Source: Rothia sp. (in: high G+C Gram-positive bacteria) (GTDB taxonomy: Bacteria > Actinomycetota > Actinomycetes > Actinomycetales > Micrococcaceae). Taken from it: a stretch of DNA of 58,036 nucleotides. Below are positions 26,532-35,401 of this stretch, piece by piece (position 1 is the stretch's first letter; each line of letters opens with the position of its first letter). Under the pieces are notes generated by a model. The model saw only the letters and a list, made by a program, of their open reading frames with translations. It was not told the origin of the DNA and did not search any database. The position numbers and the translations under genes are program-made. Where the stretch lies: positions 1 to 58,036 of the forward strand of contig NZ_JAUNVZ010000009.1 in assembly GCF_030540545.1 (NCBI RefSeq), in the 5' to 3' direction.

Positions 26532-27299
26532 ATGACTGAAAGCGTACAGAACCCCGCGTCCGTGACTATTTCCGGACTGCACAAATCCTACGGCAAGGTT
26601 GAGGTGCTCAAGGGCATTGATATGCAGGTGGCTCCTGGCGAGGTGGTCTGCCTGATCGGCCCGTCCGGTAGCGGCAAGTCGACCCTGCTGCGTTGCGTGA
26701 ACCTGCTGGAGGAGCCAAACGCGGGCACGATCACGGTGGGTGATACCGAGGTGACCGACCCGGATATTGATATTGATGCCCTGCGCCAGCGTATGGGCAT
26801 GGTATTCCAGCAGTTCAATCTCTTCCCGCATCTTTCGGTGCTGGAAAATTGCACGATTGCTCAGATTAAGGTGCTCAAGCGCTCCAAGGAGGAGGCGGAG
26901 CAGGTTGCTCGCGCCCAGCTTGAGAAGGTCGGTCTGGGCGATAAGGCTGATCGTTTCCCGGCTCAGCTTTCGGGCGGTCAGCAGCAGCGTGTGGCTATTG
27001 CTCGCGCTCTGTCGATGAACCCGCAGCTAATGCTCTTTGATGAGCCGACCAGCGCGCTGGACCCGGAGATGGTGGGCGAGGTGCTGGCGATTATGCGTGA
27101 GCTTGCCGATGAGGGTATGACCATGATTGTGGTAACCCACGAGATGGGCTTTGCTCGCGAGGTTGCCGATACCGTGGTCTTTATGGCTGACGGTGTAGTG
27201 GTTGAAGCGGGACCGGCGGAGCAGGTGATTGGTTCGCCCACTCAGGAGCGTACTCAGCTCTTCCTCTCTCGCGTGCTGGATCCCACCCACGCAGCATAA
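26532..27299 (+). CDS. Amino-acid ABC importer, ATP-binding protein
   Basis: The 255-aa ATPase has Walker [10 protein letters not shown] near residue 42, Q-loop [16 protein letters not shown], signature [15 protein letters not shown], Walker [15 protein letters not shown] and switch His in VVTHEMGFA. It is closest in pattern to GlnQ/polar-amino-acid ATPases. It forms a dimer below the permease at 25693-26520. The exact amino acid cannot be told from sequence alone. Confidence 0.95.
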   Translation: MTESVQNPASVTISGLHKSYGKVEVLKGIDMQVAPGEVVCLIGPSGSGKSTLLRCVNLLEEPNAGTITVGDTEVTDPDIDIDALRQRMGMVFQQFNLFPHLSVLENCTIAQIKVLKRSKEEAEQVARAQLEKVGLGDKADRFPAQLSGGQQQRVAIARALSMNPQLMLFDEPTSALDPEMVGEVLAIMRELADEGMTMIVVTHEMGFAREVADTVVFMADGVVVEAGPAEQVIGSPTQERTQLFLSRVLDPTHAA

Positions 27300-27315
27300 A
27301 TTCTATTCAGGAACC

Positions 27316-27358
27316 ACACGGTGCCCGCTTCCCCTTCATGGGCAGGCGGGCACCGTGT
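27316..27358. terminator. Terminator after ABC operon
   Basis: A 13-bp perfect stem ACACGGTGCCCGC / GCGGGCACCGTGT between the converging ATPase and cupin genes. Confidence 0.8.
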
Positions 27359-27397
27359 GTGTTTAAAGGTTATATATCTCGCCGGGAGTGCCGGGTC

Positions 27398-27781
27398 TTA
27401 GAGAACGGTAACGTCCTCTTCAATGGAGATCTTGGGCTGCGGGTGGGACTCACCGGTGAGCATGGTAACCATCAGGGTGGAGTCTTCACGCGCGGTCAAA
27501 GAGTGCAGCAGCTTAGCGGTCACGTGAATGGGCTTACCGGGAACCAGCAGAATATCCTGATCCTTCACGCGGAAATCAATGGCACCCTTGAGAGCCTGAA
27601 CAATAATGGGGTGTACACTGTAGTGCTCGTGCCAGGACTGACCGGCTGCCAGCTCCATAATGGTGATATTGGCACCGTCGCCGTCCAGCAGCTTCTTTGC
27701 CTGGGGCTTGTCCTCAAAGGGGGTCAGGTAGCCCTGCAGCTGGGGGAAGACGAGTACGGTACCTTCATTGGTTCCTGCCAT
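27398..27781 (-). CDS. Small cupin-domain protein
   Basis: The 127-aa single-domain cupin carries cupin motif 1 as AGQSWHEHYSVHPIIVQALKGAIDF and motif 2 as LVPGKPIHVTAKLLHSLTA. These give a potential 3-His/Glu metal site. No partner domain indicates substrate. AGGAGAAAT precedes the ATG. It stands between the ABC operon and the PAP2 gene and is probably monocistronic. Confidence 0.8.
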   Translation of the reverse strand: MAGTNEGTVLVFPQLQGYLTPFEDKPQAKKLLDGDGANITIMELAAGQSWHEHYSVHPIIVQALKGAIDFRVKDQDILLVPGKPIHVTAKLLHSLTAREDSTLMVTMLTGESHPQPKISIEEDVTVL

Positions 27782-27956
27782 GATTTCTCCTTAGAATCGG
27801 GGCGTGTTTCGGGGTGTTTAGCCCCGGAACACTAAAATTTGCATTATTAATACTTATTTTATGTGCCCTGGCGCCCGAGCGCAATAGCACCGAGCCTGCA
27901 CCTCATAAACCAGCCCCTCACACAGGTATAGATCAAGCGCGCGGGCATAAAAATAT
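27782..27956. other. Intergenic region upstream of cupin gene
   Basis: With the adjoining terminator and exit, about 316 bases without a gene. It holds an A/T-rich stretch near 27835-27860 likely to include the cupin promoter. Nothing else recognised. Confidence 0.4.
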
Positions 27957-28004
27957 ACGCCCCGCTCCATCCTGCCTTCTGATTTTCAGGATAGAGCGGC
28001 GCGT
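27957..28004 (-). terminator. Terminator of PAP2 gene
   Basis: An 18-bp stem with two mismatches (ACGC(C/G)CCGCT(C/T)...ATCCTG), followed on the minus strand by ATATTTTTATG. Confidence 0.8.
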
Positions 28005-28097
28005 ACACCACGTATTCAACACTGCCGGTTACACCGGGTTATTTCTCACTCAACGGACTCGAGAACCCGCTCACGCCCTGCCCTCAGGACAGGAAAT

Positions 28098-29528
28098 CTA
28101 GTAGGACCACACGCGAGTGTAGACCGAACGCGGCCTATTGCGCGGCCGCAGCAAACCAATACAAATCGCAGTAGCACCCGTATTGATTGCCAGGATCATG
28201 CAGGTACCGGCAGCAAAAGCACCACCGGGCATAGGCGAAACCTGCGTAATCAGGAACATGACCAGCGCACAGAAGCTCATAAAGAGGGTCGCAATAGATA
28301 GCAGCGGCACAATCACAATGCCCGCCGATGAGGGCACACTGAAGTCCTCGGGGCGGATATAGCGCAGCAGGCCAAAGGCAAAAACCGTCCAAAAGGCAGT
28401 GACCAAAATAGCGCTGATAATATCGCCCGGGCGGTGCCAACCATTAATAATGGTGGATACACCCACCGCGAAGGTCGCAATGGAGGCAAAGAACGCCACC
28501 GTGGGGCGCCATGCTCGAGGCGCTGCCACCAGCAGGGCGGTACCGGCTGCCGCGGCAAAGGTGGTGTGGCCGCTGGGGGAAGAATTATTCAGCGCATCCT
28601 GAATACCGAAATCGGGCTTGGTAATCAGATAATGCTTGAGCACAAAAGTACTCGCGCACGCCATGGCCGCAGCTCCAATACCCACCAGGGCGGGCAAGAA
28701 ACGATGCTTGAAAATCAACACCATTGCCAGGGCAATGACCGCAATAACACCCACCGCTGCCGGTAGAGCATCCAGAGCCTTCAAAGAGGACGCCTGATAC
28801 TCGGTGAACTGAGCCTGGAATTCAATAAAGCTACGCTCATCAAAAGCCTGGCCACTGGCGGTCATCACAAAATAGTGCAGGGACGCCCACGTGCAGACGG
28901 CAAAGAAAATCAGGGCGCACACATATTTGAAAATAATGCTCACGCTCGGGCTATAGCGCAGGCTCTGCTCATGCTCGGCGCTCTGGCTCTGATTCGCACC
29001 GTCCAGGGGCACACGATAGGGCATCTGGGAGCCAGAATTCACCGGAATTCCATGACTGACCAGCGGACCGCTGTACTGACTATAGGGTTGCATGCGCTGA
29101 GTCTGCTGGGCGGCGGCGTAATAGGCTGCCGCGGGTGCGGGGGCTGCGGTGGGTCGAACCGGACGTACCGGCTGACTCTGATAGCCCGTAATGATGTCTT
29201 CTTCCGCAGCTTCCTGTGCGGAGGCGGGCATCAGGCGGGTTGCATCCTCCGTGGAGCTTTGCCTCGCCGACTGAGCCGAGGAGGCGGGCATAATACGGGT
29301 TTCATCGCTGTGCGCGCCAGAGCTGCGTTCCTCAGAGTTGTGCCTATGAGAAGCACGGGAGGCACGCGAGCGCGCTGCCGGATCGTACACGGCGGTTATT
29401 TCTTCTACGGTGCTGTCTGTGGTGGGTGAGTTCACTGCCGGTGATGTTTGGTCAAGAACAATGGTTTCGATGGCAGAGGGAAAAGCAATGGTTTCTTCTC
29501 CCTGAGGTGACCGGGGGTTCTGGCTCAT
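28098..29528 (-). CDS. PAP2-family membrane phosphatase with long N-terminal tail
   Basis: The protein is 476 aa. The first ~195 residues are polar and disordered (Ser/Ala/Gln/Glu-rich). About six TM helices follow. PAP2 motifs are KHYLITKPDFG (motif 1, variant of KxxxxxxRP), SSPSGHTTFAAAAG (motif 2) and STIINGWHRPGDIISA (motif 3, H and D conserved, R replaced). Likely substrates are lipid phosphates or undecaprenyl pyrophosphate. The changed Arg in motifs 1 and 3 makes activity less certain. Start at 29528 with AGGAGGG; an extension to 29633 is unlikely. Confidence 0.82.
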   Translation of the reverse strand: MSQNPRSPQGEETIAFPSAIETIVLDQTSPAVNSPTTDSTVEEITAVYDPAARSRASRASHRHNSEERSSGAHSDETRIMPASSAQSARQSSTEDATRLMPASAQEAAEEDIITGYQSQPVRPVRPTAAPAPAAAYYAAAQQTQRMQPYSQYSGPLVSHGIPVNSGSQMPYRVPLDGANQSQSAEHEQSLRYSPSVSIIFKYVCALIFFAVCTWASLHYFVMTASGQAFDERSFIEFQAQFTEYQASSLKALDALPAAVGVIAVIALAMVLIFKHRFLPALVGIGAAAMACASTFVLKHYLITKPDFGIQDALNNSSPSGHTTFAAAAGTALLVAAPRAWRPTVAFFASIATFAVGVSTIINGWHRPGDIISAILVTAFWTVFAFGLLRYIRPEDFSVPSSAGIVIVPLLSIATLFMSFCALVMFLITQVSPMPGGAFAAGTCMILAINTGATAICIGLLRPRNRPRSVYTRVWSY

Positions 29529-29819
29529 TGTTTCCCTCCTTTGACCGTGGTTGGTGGTGGTGTGCCCGCCGTCTGTGAGGTGCAGGGCACGCGCCAAAAG
29601 GAGCAGCTTGAGTCCCTTTAGCCGATTACACATTCCACTATGTCAGGTTAAGCTATGAAAAGGACAGGTTTTTGGGCTCTGAAGCTGTGAGTTTCTTGAG
29701 AATTCTACGCCTGCGCCTGATCTGCAGAGCTATGAGTAGCCCTCTGACCTGTATTAACGCACCCGCAGCCGCCCATATTCCGCCTTCCCTGCCCCGAGCT
29801 TTCTCAAGGAGTACACACC

Positions 29820-30881
29820 ATGACAATCGCCGATTCTTTTCCCGCCGGTTGGGGTTTTATCACCACCGGCACTACCCTACCCAGTCTCGATGAAGTTCTG
29901 GCGAGTGCGCACTATATGACCCTGCCCATGGCGGTGCGTTTTCGCGGAGTACAGCAGCGCGAATCGGCTCTGATTCACGGCACTCACGGCTGGGGTGAGT
30001 TCGCGCCCTTTGTGGAATATGAGGATCCGGAGGCGCTCTTCTGGTTTGCCAGCGCGCTGGAGGCTGCCTATCTGCCAGCTGTTCCCGCACGCCGCGCCGA
30101 GATTGCGGTTAATGCAACTCTGCCCGCGGTATCTCCCGAGCAGGTAGCTAGCGTGTTGGAGCGCTATGAGGGTCAGATTGGGGAGTTGAAAGTCAAGGTT
30201 GCCGAGCGGGGTCAGAACCTTGAAGAGGATATTGCTCGTCTGCGCCGGGTGCGTGAGCTGCTGCCCGAGGCGAAACTGAAGGTAGACGCGAATATGGGCT
30301 GGAGTATGGATCAGGCTCAGCAGGCTTTGGGCGCTTTTGAAGAGTTCGACCTGCTCTATTGTGAGCAGCCGGTTGCTACTATCGCAGAACTGGCGGCTCT
30401 GCGCGCCTGGCGCGATGACCGGGGGTTGAGTGTGCGTATTGCTGCCGATGAGTCGGTGCGTAAAGCCAATGACCCCCTGCGTGTGGCTCGTGAGGGTGCT
30501 GCCGATGTATTGGTGCTCAAGGCGGCTCCTCTGGGCGGTGTGCGCCGTGCCCGCGAGGTAATTGAGCGTGCGGGGCTGCCAGCGGTCATTTCTTCGGCGC
30601 TGGAGTCTTCGGTGGGTATTGCTACGGGTGTGTCCCTGGCAGCTTCGCTGGATTCCCTGCCTTATGGTTGCGGCTTAGATACGGTCTCGCTGCTAAGTGA
30701 AGATTGCGCCGCGCAGCCCTATCGTTCGCTCAGCGGTCGCATGGAGGTTCGCACGGTTCAGCCCGATAGTACGCGCCTGCAGCAGCTGGCGAGCGTCCCG
30801 GAACGCGCATCCTGGTGGCGTGCACGTATTGAACGCTGTTATGCACTGCTACAGGCGTCAATTCAGGCACACTCTGCCTAA
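29820..30881 (+). CDS. menC: o-Succinylbenzoate synthase
   Basis: The 353-aa enolase-superfamily enzyme dehydrates SHCHC to o-succinylbenzoate in menaquinone synthesis. Catalytic Lys is in ELKVKVAERG, metal ligands in KVDANMGW, YCEQPV and AADESVR, and the second Lys in VLKAAPLGGV. AAGGAG lies 8 bases before the ATG. menD follows after a 52-base gap with its own candidate promoter. Confidence 0.93.
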   Translation: MTIADSFPAGWGFITTGTTLPSLDEVLASAHYMTLPMAVRFRGVQQRESALIHGTHGWGEFAPFVEYEDPEALFWFASALEAAYLPAVPARRAEIAVNATLPAVSPEQVASVLERYEGQIGELKVKVAERGQNLEEDIARLRRVRELLPEAKLKVDANMGWSMDQAQQALGAFEEFDLLYCEQPVATIAELAALRAWRDDRGLSVRIAADESVRKANDPLRVAREGAADVLVLKAAPLGGVRRAREVIERAGLPAVISSALESSVGIATGVSLAASLDSLPYGCGLDTVSLLSEDCAAQPYRSLSGRMEVRTVQPDSTRLQQLASVPERASWWRARIERCYALLQASIQAHSA

Positions 30882-30921
30882 ACTTTGGGCACACTCGCTC
30901 AAGAGCCACGCCTAGAAACGC

Positions 30922-30927
30922 TACACT
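30922..30927 (+). promoter_or_regulatory. Candidate -10 box of leaderless menD
   Basis: TACACT, 6 bases (AGGTAG) before the GTG start. The same TACACT-AGGTGT-ATG pattern occurs before the gene at 42805. Confidence 0.45.
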
Positions 30928-30933
30928 AGGTAG

Positions 30934-32763
30934 GTGACTAATTCCCCGATGCTGACCGCCATTTCGGTTCTCGATTCGCTGATTCGTGCCGGTATGCGCC
31001 ATGTGGTGCTCTCCCCCGGTTCCCGCAGCGCTCCCCTCGCCTACGCTCTTGCCGCCGCAGCCGATGCCGGTGTTGTGGTGGCTCATGTGCGCGTGGATGA
31101 GCGAACCGCTGGCTTTACAGCTCTGGGTATTGCCAAGGCGACCGGCTCTCCTGTCGGCTTGATATGTACCTCGGGCACCGCGGCGGGTGAGTATGTTCCC
31201 GCCGTGATGGAGGCGTACCACACGGGTGTTCCGCTGGCCATTATGACCGCCGATCGTCCGGCATCTTTGCGCGGTACGGGCGCTAATCAGACCACCGTGC
31301 AGCCGGGTATGTTCTCTTCCTTTGTGCGTGCTAGCGCCGATTTGGTGAATTATCCGGAGGATGAAGAGGGTCAGCAGACGGAGGATTTTAGCGCCTGCCT
31401 GTCGGCTCTGACCGGTCGTAATAGCGATTGGTTGGCTGATGATATTGTGGTGGGCCCGGCACATATTAATATTTGCCTGCCCGCGCCGCTGACTCCTTCT
31501 GAGCGTGAGGCGCAGATTCTGCCCCTGTGGGCTTCTAAGCTGGCGGAGTCCATTGATTTTGGTGCCGAGGCTCAGGCTCTGGAGTCGCAGCTGAACGATG
31601 TGCACTATAGCCCCGGTGAGCTGATGTTTATGGGTATGCATCAGATGCAGAATGAATCTCAGGAACCTAGCGAATCTCAACCGCGCACCGTCATTCTTGC
31701 TGCCGATCAGGCTCCCGCTTTTGCCGCGGAGTTTGCCTCTATGACCGGTCTGCCCCTGCTGGCTGAGCCTTCTTCGAATGTGCGCGATGGTGTTCATTCT
31801 ATTGCTCACTACCCGCAGATTATTGCCTCCGAATTGGGGGGCGAGATTGAGCGCGTGGTGCTTTTTGGTCATCCCACGCTCACTCGCCCGGTGACCGAGC
31901 TGCTGGCTCGAGAGTCGGTACAGGTGGCTATCTACGCTCCCACTCCGGCAAGCTGGTATGAGAGCGGCGCGCGTAGCGAAATTGAGATTTCCGCTCCGGC
32001 GAAGCTCTATGATTTCGCCATGGGTGCTGAGCGTACCGAGGGCTGGACTGCTCGTTGGGAGCAGGAGTCTGAGCGTGCCCAGGAGCTCTTTGAGCGTTCC
32101 TTAGCTGCCTATCGCTCGGGTCGATTTGGTGAAGAGTATGTACAGCCGGATAATTACCGCGATCGTACCGCGGGTCGTTCCCTGGCGCGCTGGATCTGGG
32201 GTCAATCGGCTCAGGAGGGTCGCGCCCTGGTGGTGGGTTCCTCGAATCTGATTCGCGATTTGGATTTCGCGGCTCCTGTTTCTGAGGATTCTGCGCCCTA
32301 CCCGGTGTACGCTAATCGCGGTCTTGCCGGTATTGACGGTACCCTGGCGACCGCTATCGGTATTTCTTTGGCGGGTTACTACCCCACCGGCGTGGCGGAA
32401 GAACCCGTTGCAGGCCAGGCGGAACCGGTGACTCTGCTCTGCGGTGATTTGACCTTCCAGCATGATATTGCATCCCTAAATCTGCCGGTGACCGAATTAC
32501 TGCCGGATGTTCGCGTGCATGTTTTTGATGATGCGGGCGGCGGTATTTTCACTACCCTGGAGCACGGGGATATGGCGAAGAACCCGCAGTTCACCTCCGC
32601 GGTGGATCGTTTCTTTACCCTGGCGGCGGCTGAGAATCGTGATTTGAAGGCTATGGTTGCCGGTTTTGGTGCGAGCCCCGAAAATCCGCAGGCGGGTATT
32701 GAGGTGCATATTCACACTCCCTTTGATCTGAGCGTGTACCGCTCCGATGAGGAAGAGAACTAA
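30934..32763 (+). CDS. menD: SEPHCHC synthase
   Basis: The 609-aa ThDP-dependent enzyme condenses isochorismate with 2-oxoglutarate. N-terminal LSPGSRSAPLAYALA and HVRVDERTAGFTALGIAKAT hold the catalytic Glu region. TADRPASLRGTGANQTT is family-specific. The ThDP/Mg2+ region is LLCGDLTFQHD followed by VFDDAGGGIFTTLEHGD. GTG start at 30934. The AGGTAG directly before it is too close to act as a ribosome binding site, so a leaderless transcript is favoured. Confidence 0.94.
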   Translation: MTNSPMLTAISVLDSLIRAGMRHVVLSPGSRSAPLAYALAAAADAGVVVAHVRVDERTAGFTALGIAKATGSPVGLICTSGTAAGEYVPAVMEAYHTGVPLAIMTADRPASLRGTGANQTTVQPGMFSSFVRASADLVNYPEDEEGQQTEDFSACLSALTGRNSDWLADDIVVGPAHINICLPAPLTPSEREAQILPLWASKLAESIDFGAEAQALESQLNDVHYSPGELMFMGMHQMQNESQEPSESQPRTVILAADQAPAFAAEFASMTGLPLLAEPSSNVRDGVHSIAHYPQIIASELGGEIERVVLFGHPTLTRPVTELLARESVQVAIYAPTPASWYESGARSEIEISAPAKLYDFAMGAERTEGWTARWEQESERAQELFERSLAAYRSGRFGEEYVQPDNYRDRTAGRSLARWIWGQSAQEGRALVVGSSNLIRDLDFAAPVSEDSAPYPVYANRGLAGIDGTLATAIGISLAGYYPTGVAEEPVAGQAEPVTLLCGDLTFQHDIASLNLPVTELLPDVRVHVFDDAGGGIFTTLEHGDMAKNPQFTSAVDRFFTLAAAENRDLKAMVAGFGASPENPQAGIEVHIHTPFDLSVYRSDEEEN

Positions 32764-32790
32764 GAAGCAGCCACAAACATAGATAGCAAA

Positions 32791-32841
32791 AGGTCAGGGC
32801 TATATTTCCCAATATCAATAGGTGAAATATAGCCCTGACCT
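32791..32841. terminator. Bidirectional terminator between menD and MBL gene
   Basis: A 17-bp perfect stem AGGTCAGGGCTATATTT / AAATATAGCCCTGACCT. Confidence 0.85.
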
Positions 32842-32865
32842 GTATCTATAGCTAGAGACTAGCGA

Positions 32866-33783
32866 TTAGGAACCGGGCTGGCCCAGGGTAATCGGGCCGG
32901 TAAAGCCACTGGTTACCGGGTTAATCTGGGCGTCATCTTCGGTGCTCTCGGTGGCGAGCGCATCCAGCTTGGTCAGACGATCCAGCAGAATACGGGTGGC
33001 ACCGGGAGAGAAGCTGAGCTTGAACATTGCCGCAGTGGTTGCCTCTGCATTGGCATCCAGTGCAGAGGAACGAATCGAGGTCACTGCCTGCTCAATGGTG
33101 TCGGCCATGCGCACCACATAATCGCGGTCCACGGGTTCACCATTGCCGGGCACATAAATACGGTAGCGCTGCAGTTCAGTTACCGCGCGCAGAGTCTCTA
33201 CCCAGCGTTCGGGGTAGGCGTCACTAAAGGCGGGGTCTACGCCTTCTTCTACCACGGAGCCGGTAAAGAGCACGTCCTCCACGCCAATGAGCACGTCGCC
33301 GTCAGTGTGAGCGGCACCGAAGTACATGAGGGTTGCGGTGCGCGAACCCAGGTCAATGGGGGTGAAGGTGACTCCCTCAATATTGTCGCTGGCGATCAGG
33401 CGATCGGGTACGACAATATCGGTGCCGGGGCCGGAGTGGTGTGCCATTTCCGGTTCGAGGGTTTCTACGTAGAGGCGCTGCGCTTCACCGTATTTTTCGA
33501 TTGCGCGCGCGGTGCGCGGGTGAGCCCAGATTTCCTCGGCACCCATTGCGTGGAAGACATCATTGCCCATGAAACGCTCAAAGTGCGCGTGGGTATTCAC
33601 CACGATTAGAGGCAGGCGCGTAATGCGGCGTACCTCATCATAAATTTCTGTTGCTTGGCGCGGACCGGCACCGGTGTCGATGACCAGCGCTTTTTCCAGA
33701 CCGAGAATCAGACCGGTGTTGAGTCGGTAGTTGTCGGTGGCAATACGGTAGACGCCATCTGCAAGTTCGATTGTACGAGCCAT
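32866..33783 (-). CDS. Metallo-beta-lactamase-fold protein with degraded metal site
   Basis: The 305-aa MBL-fold protein resembles hydrolases with THAHxDHxxGN. Here the motif reads VNTHAHFERFMGN, so the Asp and third His of HxHxDH are Glu and Arg. AAHTDGD keeps its His. The bridging Asp (usually FTGD) is Ser in VLFTGSVVEEG, and the last His (usually PGHG) is Asn in YVPGNGEPVD. Loss of four ligands argues against a normal dinuclear zinc enzyme. The rest of the fold is intact and in frame, so the gene looks maintained. It sits in the men region without an evident pathway role. TAGGGT lies 8 bases before ATG. Confidence 0.85.
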   Translation of the reverse strand: MARTIELADGVYRIATDNYRLNTGLILGLEKALVIDTGAGPRQATEIYDEVRRITRLPLIVVNTHAHFERFMGNDVFHAMGAEEIWAHPRTARAIEKYGEAQRLYVETLEPEMAHHSGPGTDIVVPDRLIASDNIEGVTFTPIDLGSRTATLMYFGAAHTDGDVLIGVEDVLFTGSVVEEGVDPAFSDAYPERWVETLRAVTELQRYRIYVPGNGEPVDRDYVVRMADTIEQAVTSIRSSALDANAEATTAAMFKLSFSPGATRILLDRLTKLDALATESTEDDAQINPVTSGFTGPITLGQPGS

Positions 33784-33973
33784 AATATATAACCCTACTC
33801 CACGGCGGGGCGCTCTGGCTATCTCGTCGCGATTTTTTATTCAATTGTTAGAAAACATTTATATATATTTCAACGTTTTCTTGAGAGATTCTGGCAGATT
33901 CCGGCACGTTCTAGAGACTCCGGGTATCTTAGGCGCGCGCTGCGGCATTCAACCCACGAGCGCACCCTGGCGG

Positions 33974-33979
33974 TAGCAT
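33974..33979 (+). promoter_or_regulatory. Candidate -10 box of leaderless gluQ
   Basis: TAGCAT, then AGAACT, then ATG. Nearly identical to the region before menB. Confidence 0.5.
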
Positions 33980-33985
33980 AGAACT

Positions 33986-34984
33986 ATGAGTACTTCTTCT
34001 CTTCCCCTCTATGCTCGCCCGCTCTATGCTGAGACGAGCAGCTCCTCCTATGGCGCGAGTGCCGGTCGTTACGCTCCTTCTCCTTCCGGGGATTTGCACC
34101 TGGGCAATCTGCGCACCGCGGTGCTGGCGTGGCTGATGGCGCGCTCTACCTCTCGCGCTTTTCATATGCGTGTGGAGGATCTGGACCGTGTGCGTGAGGG
34201 CGCGGCGCAGCGCCAGCTAGATGATTTGGCGTCCTTGGGTATTGATTGGGATGAACCGGCGCTCTATCAGAGCACGCGCATTGAGGCTTATGCTTCGGCT
34301 TTTGAGTATCTAAAGCAGCAGGGTCTGGTGTATGAGTGTTTTTGTACTCGCCGTGAGATTCAGGAGGCATCCAGCGCCCCGCACGGCGCGCCCGGCGCTT
34401 ACCCGGGTACCTGCAGGGATCTAACCCAGGAGCAGAGAGAAGAGAAGCGGGCGGTGCGTCCCCCGGCGTATCGTTTGCGCGCCGATCGCAGCAGCTATAC
34501 CGTGCATGATGATTTTGCCGGCGATTACACCGGGGATGTGGATGATTTTGTCCTCCTGCGCAATGACGGCACCTACGCCTACAACCTGGTCTCAGTGGTC
34601 GATGATCACGCCCAGGGTGTGGATCAGGTGGTACGCGGCGATGATTTGCTGCCCTCAGCTCCCCGTCAGGCGTATCTGGCGAGCCTGCTGAATTTTGAGC
34701 CGGTGAGCTACGCCCATGTGCCCCTGGCACTGAACTCTGAGGGTAAGCGTCTGGCTAAGCGCGATGGCGCGGTGACCCTGGAGCAGCTGCGCCAGGCGGG
34801 CGCCTCCACCGCTCAGTTGCTGGGTTGGATTGCCGATTCTATTCCTCTGGATATTCCGGCAGATCTGCGAGCGCGCGGTATTGAGTCGGTTGCCGATATG
34901 CTGCCTTTCTTCAGCCCAGATTCTATTGCTCAGCACCCCTGGGTGGTGACCGATCAGCTGGGTGATTTTATGGATTCTCTCTAA
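33986..34984 (+). CDS. gluQ: Glutamyl-Q tRNA(Asp) synthetase
   Basis: The 332-aa truncated class I synthetase paralogue attaches glutamate to queuosine of tRNA-Asp. It has the HIGH-like PSPSGDLHLGNLRTAV and KMSKS-like EGKRLAKRDGAVT. It lacks the anticodon-binding domain of full GluRS, as expected. FEYLKQQGLVYECFCTRREI and PGTCRDL carry the zinc-type Cys residues. Its presence implies queuosine-modified tRNA in this organism. No queuosine synthesis gene is in the window. Confidence 0.92.
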   Translation: MSTSSLPLYARPLYAETSSSSYGASAGRYAPSPSGDLHLGNLRTAVLAWLMARSTSRAFHMRVEDLDRVREGAAQRQLDDLASLGIDWDEPALYQSTRIEAYASAFEYLKQQGLVYECFCTRREIQEASSAPHGAPGAYPGTCRDLTQEQREEKRAVRPPAYRLRADRSSYTVHDDFAGDYTGDVDDFVLLRNDGTYAYNLVSVVDDHAQGVDQVVRGDDLLPSAPRQAYLASLLNFEPVSYAHVPLALNSEGKRLAKRDGAVTLEQLRQAGASTAQLLGWIADSIPLDIPADLRARGIESVADMLPFFSPDSIAQHPWVVTDQLGDFMDSL

Positions 34985-35116
34985 GGACACCTTCTAAGGG
35001 GTTTCTGACTGCTCCGGTTCAGACTATACAGACTATGCATATTTATAGTTCCGGCTCGACGATCTGAGCGATTCCGCAGACCCGCATACAGCCCCGTGAC
35101 CAGGGGAAATACTAAG
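34985..35116. other. Intergenic region after gluQ
   Basis: No gene recognised. Leads to the terminator at 35117. Confidence 0.4.
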
Positions 35117-35157
35117 CCCGCCCTCCGCATTCTGATACGTGCGGAGGGCGGGTTTTT
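35117..35157 (+). terminator. Terminator of gluQ
   Basis: A 13-bp perfect stem CCCGCCCTCCGCA / TGCGGAGGGCGGG followed by TTTTTC. Confidence 0.92.
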
Positions 35158-35401
35158 CACGTATTTTAAGGACTATAGCGCATGGACTGCTATATATATC
35201 TGAGATACGAGTAACTAAACTGAGCCACATGTGTCATGGTTCATATAGTGGATACTCGGGCGCACAGTTTTTGCTTTTCCACCCCGCCAGTCTAGAATGT
35301 TATACAGATTACTCATAAAGTCATGGGTTTTTGAATAATTAAAACCAACCACACCGGTCACACACACGATGAACGATCATCGCACCCCGGAAGGAATAAA
35401 A
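35158..35401 (+). other. putP upstream region
   Basis: A/T-rich promoter region without a gene. Candidate -10 TAGAAT near 35292 and a GGAAGGA ribosome binding site at 35389-35395. Confidence 0.4.

Noticed and set aside
30730-31872. 380-codon open frame opposite menC/menD
   Set aside because: It spans two real genes and their junction, with a His/Arg/Gly-rich unstructured product.
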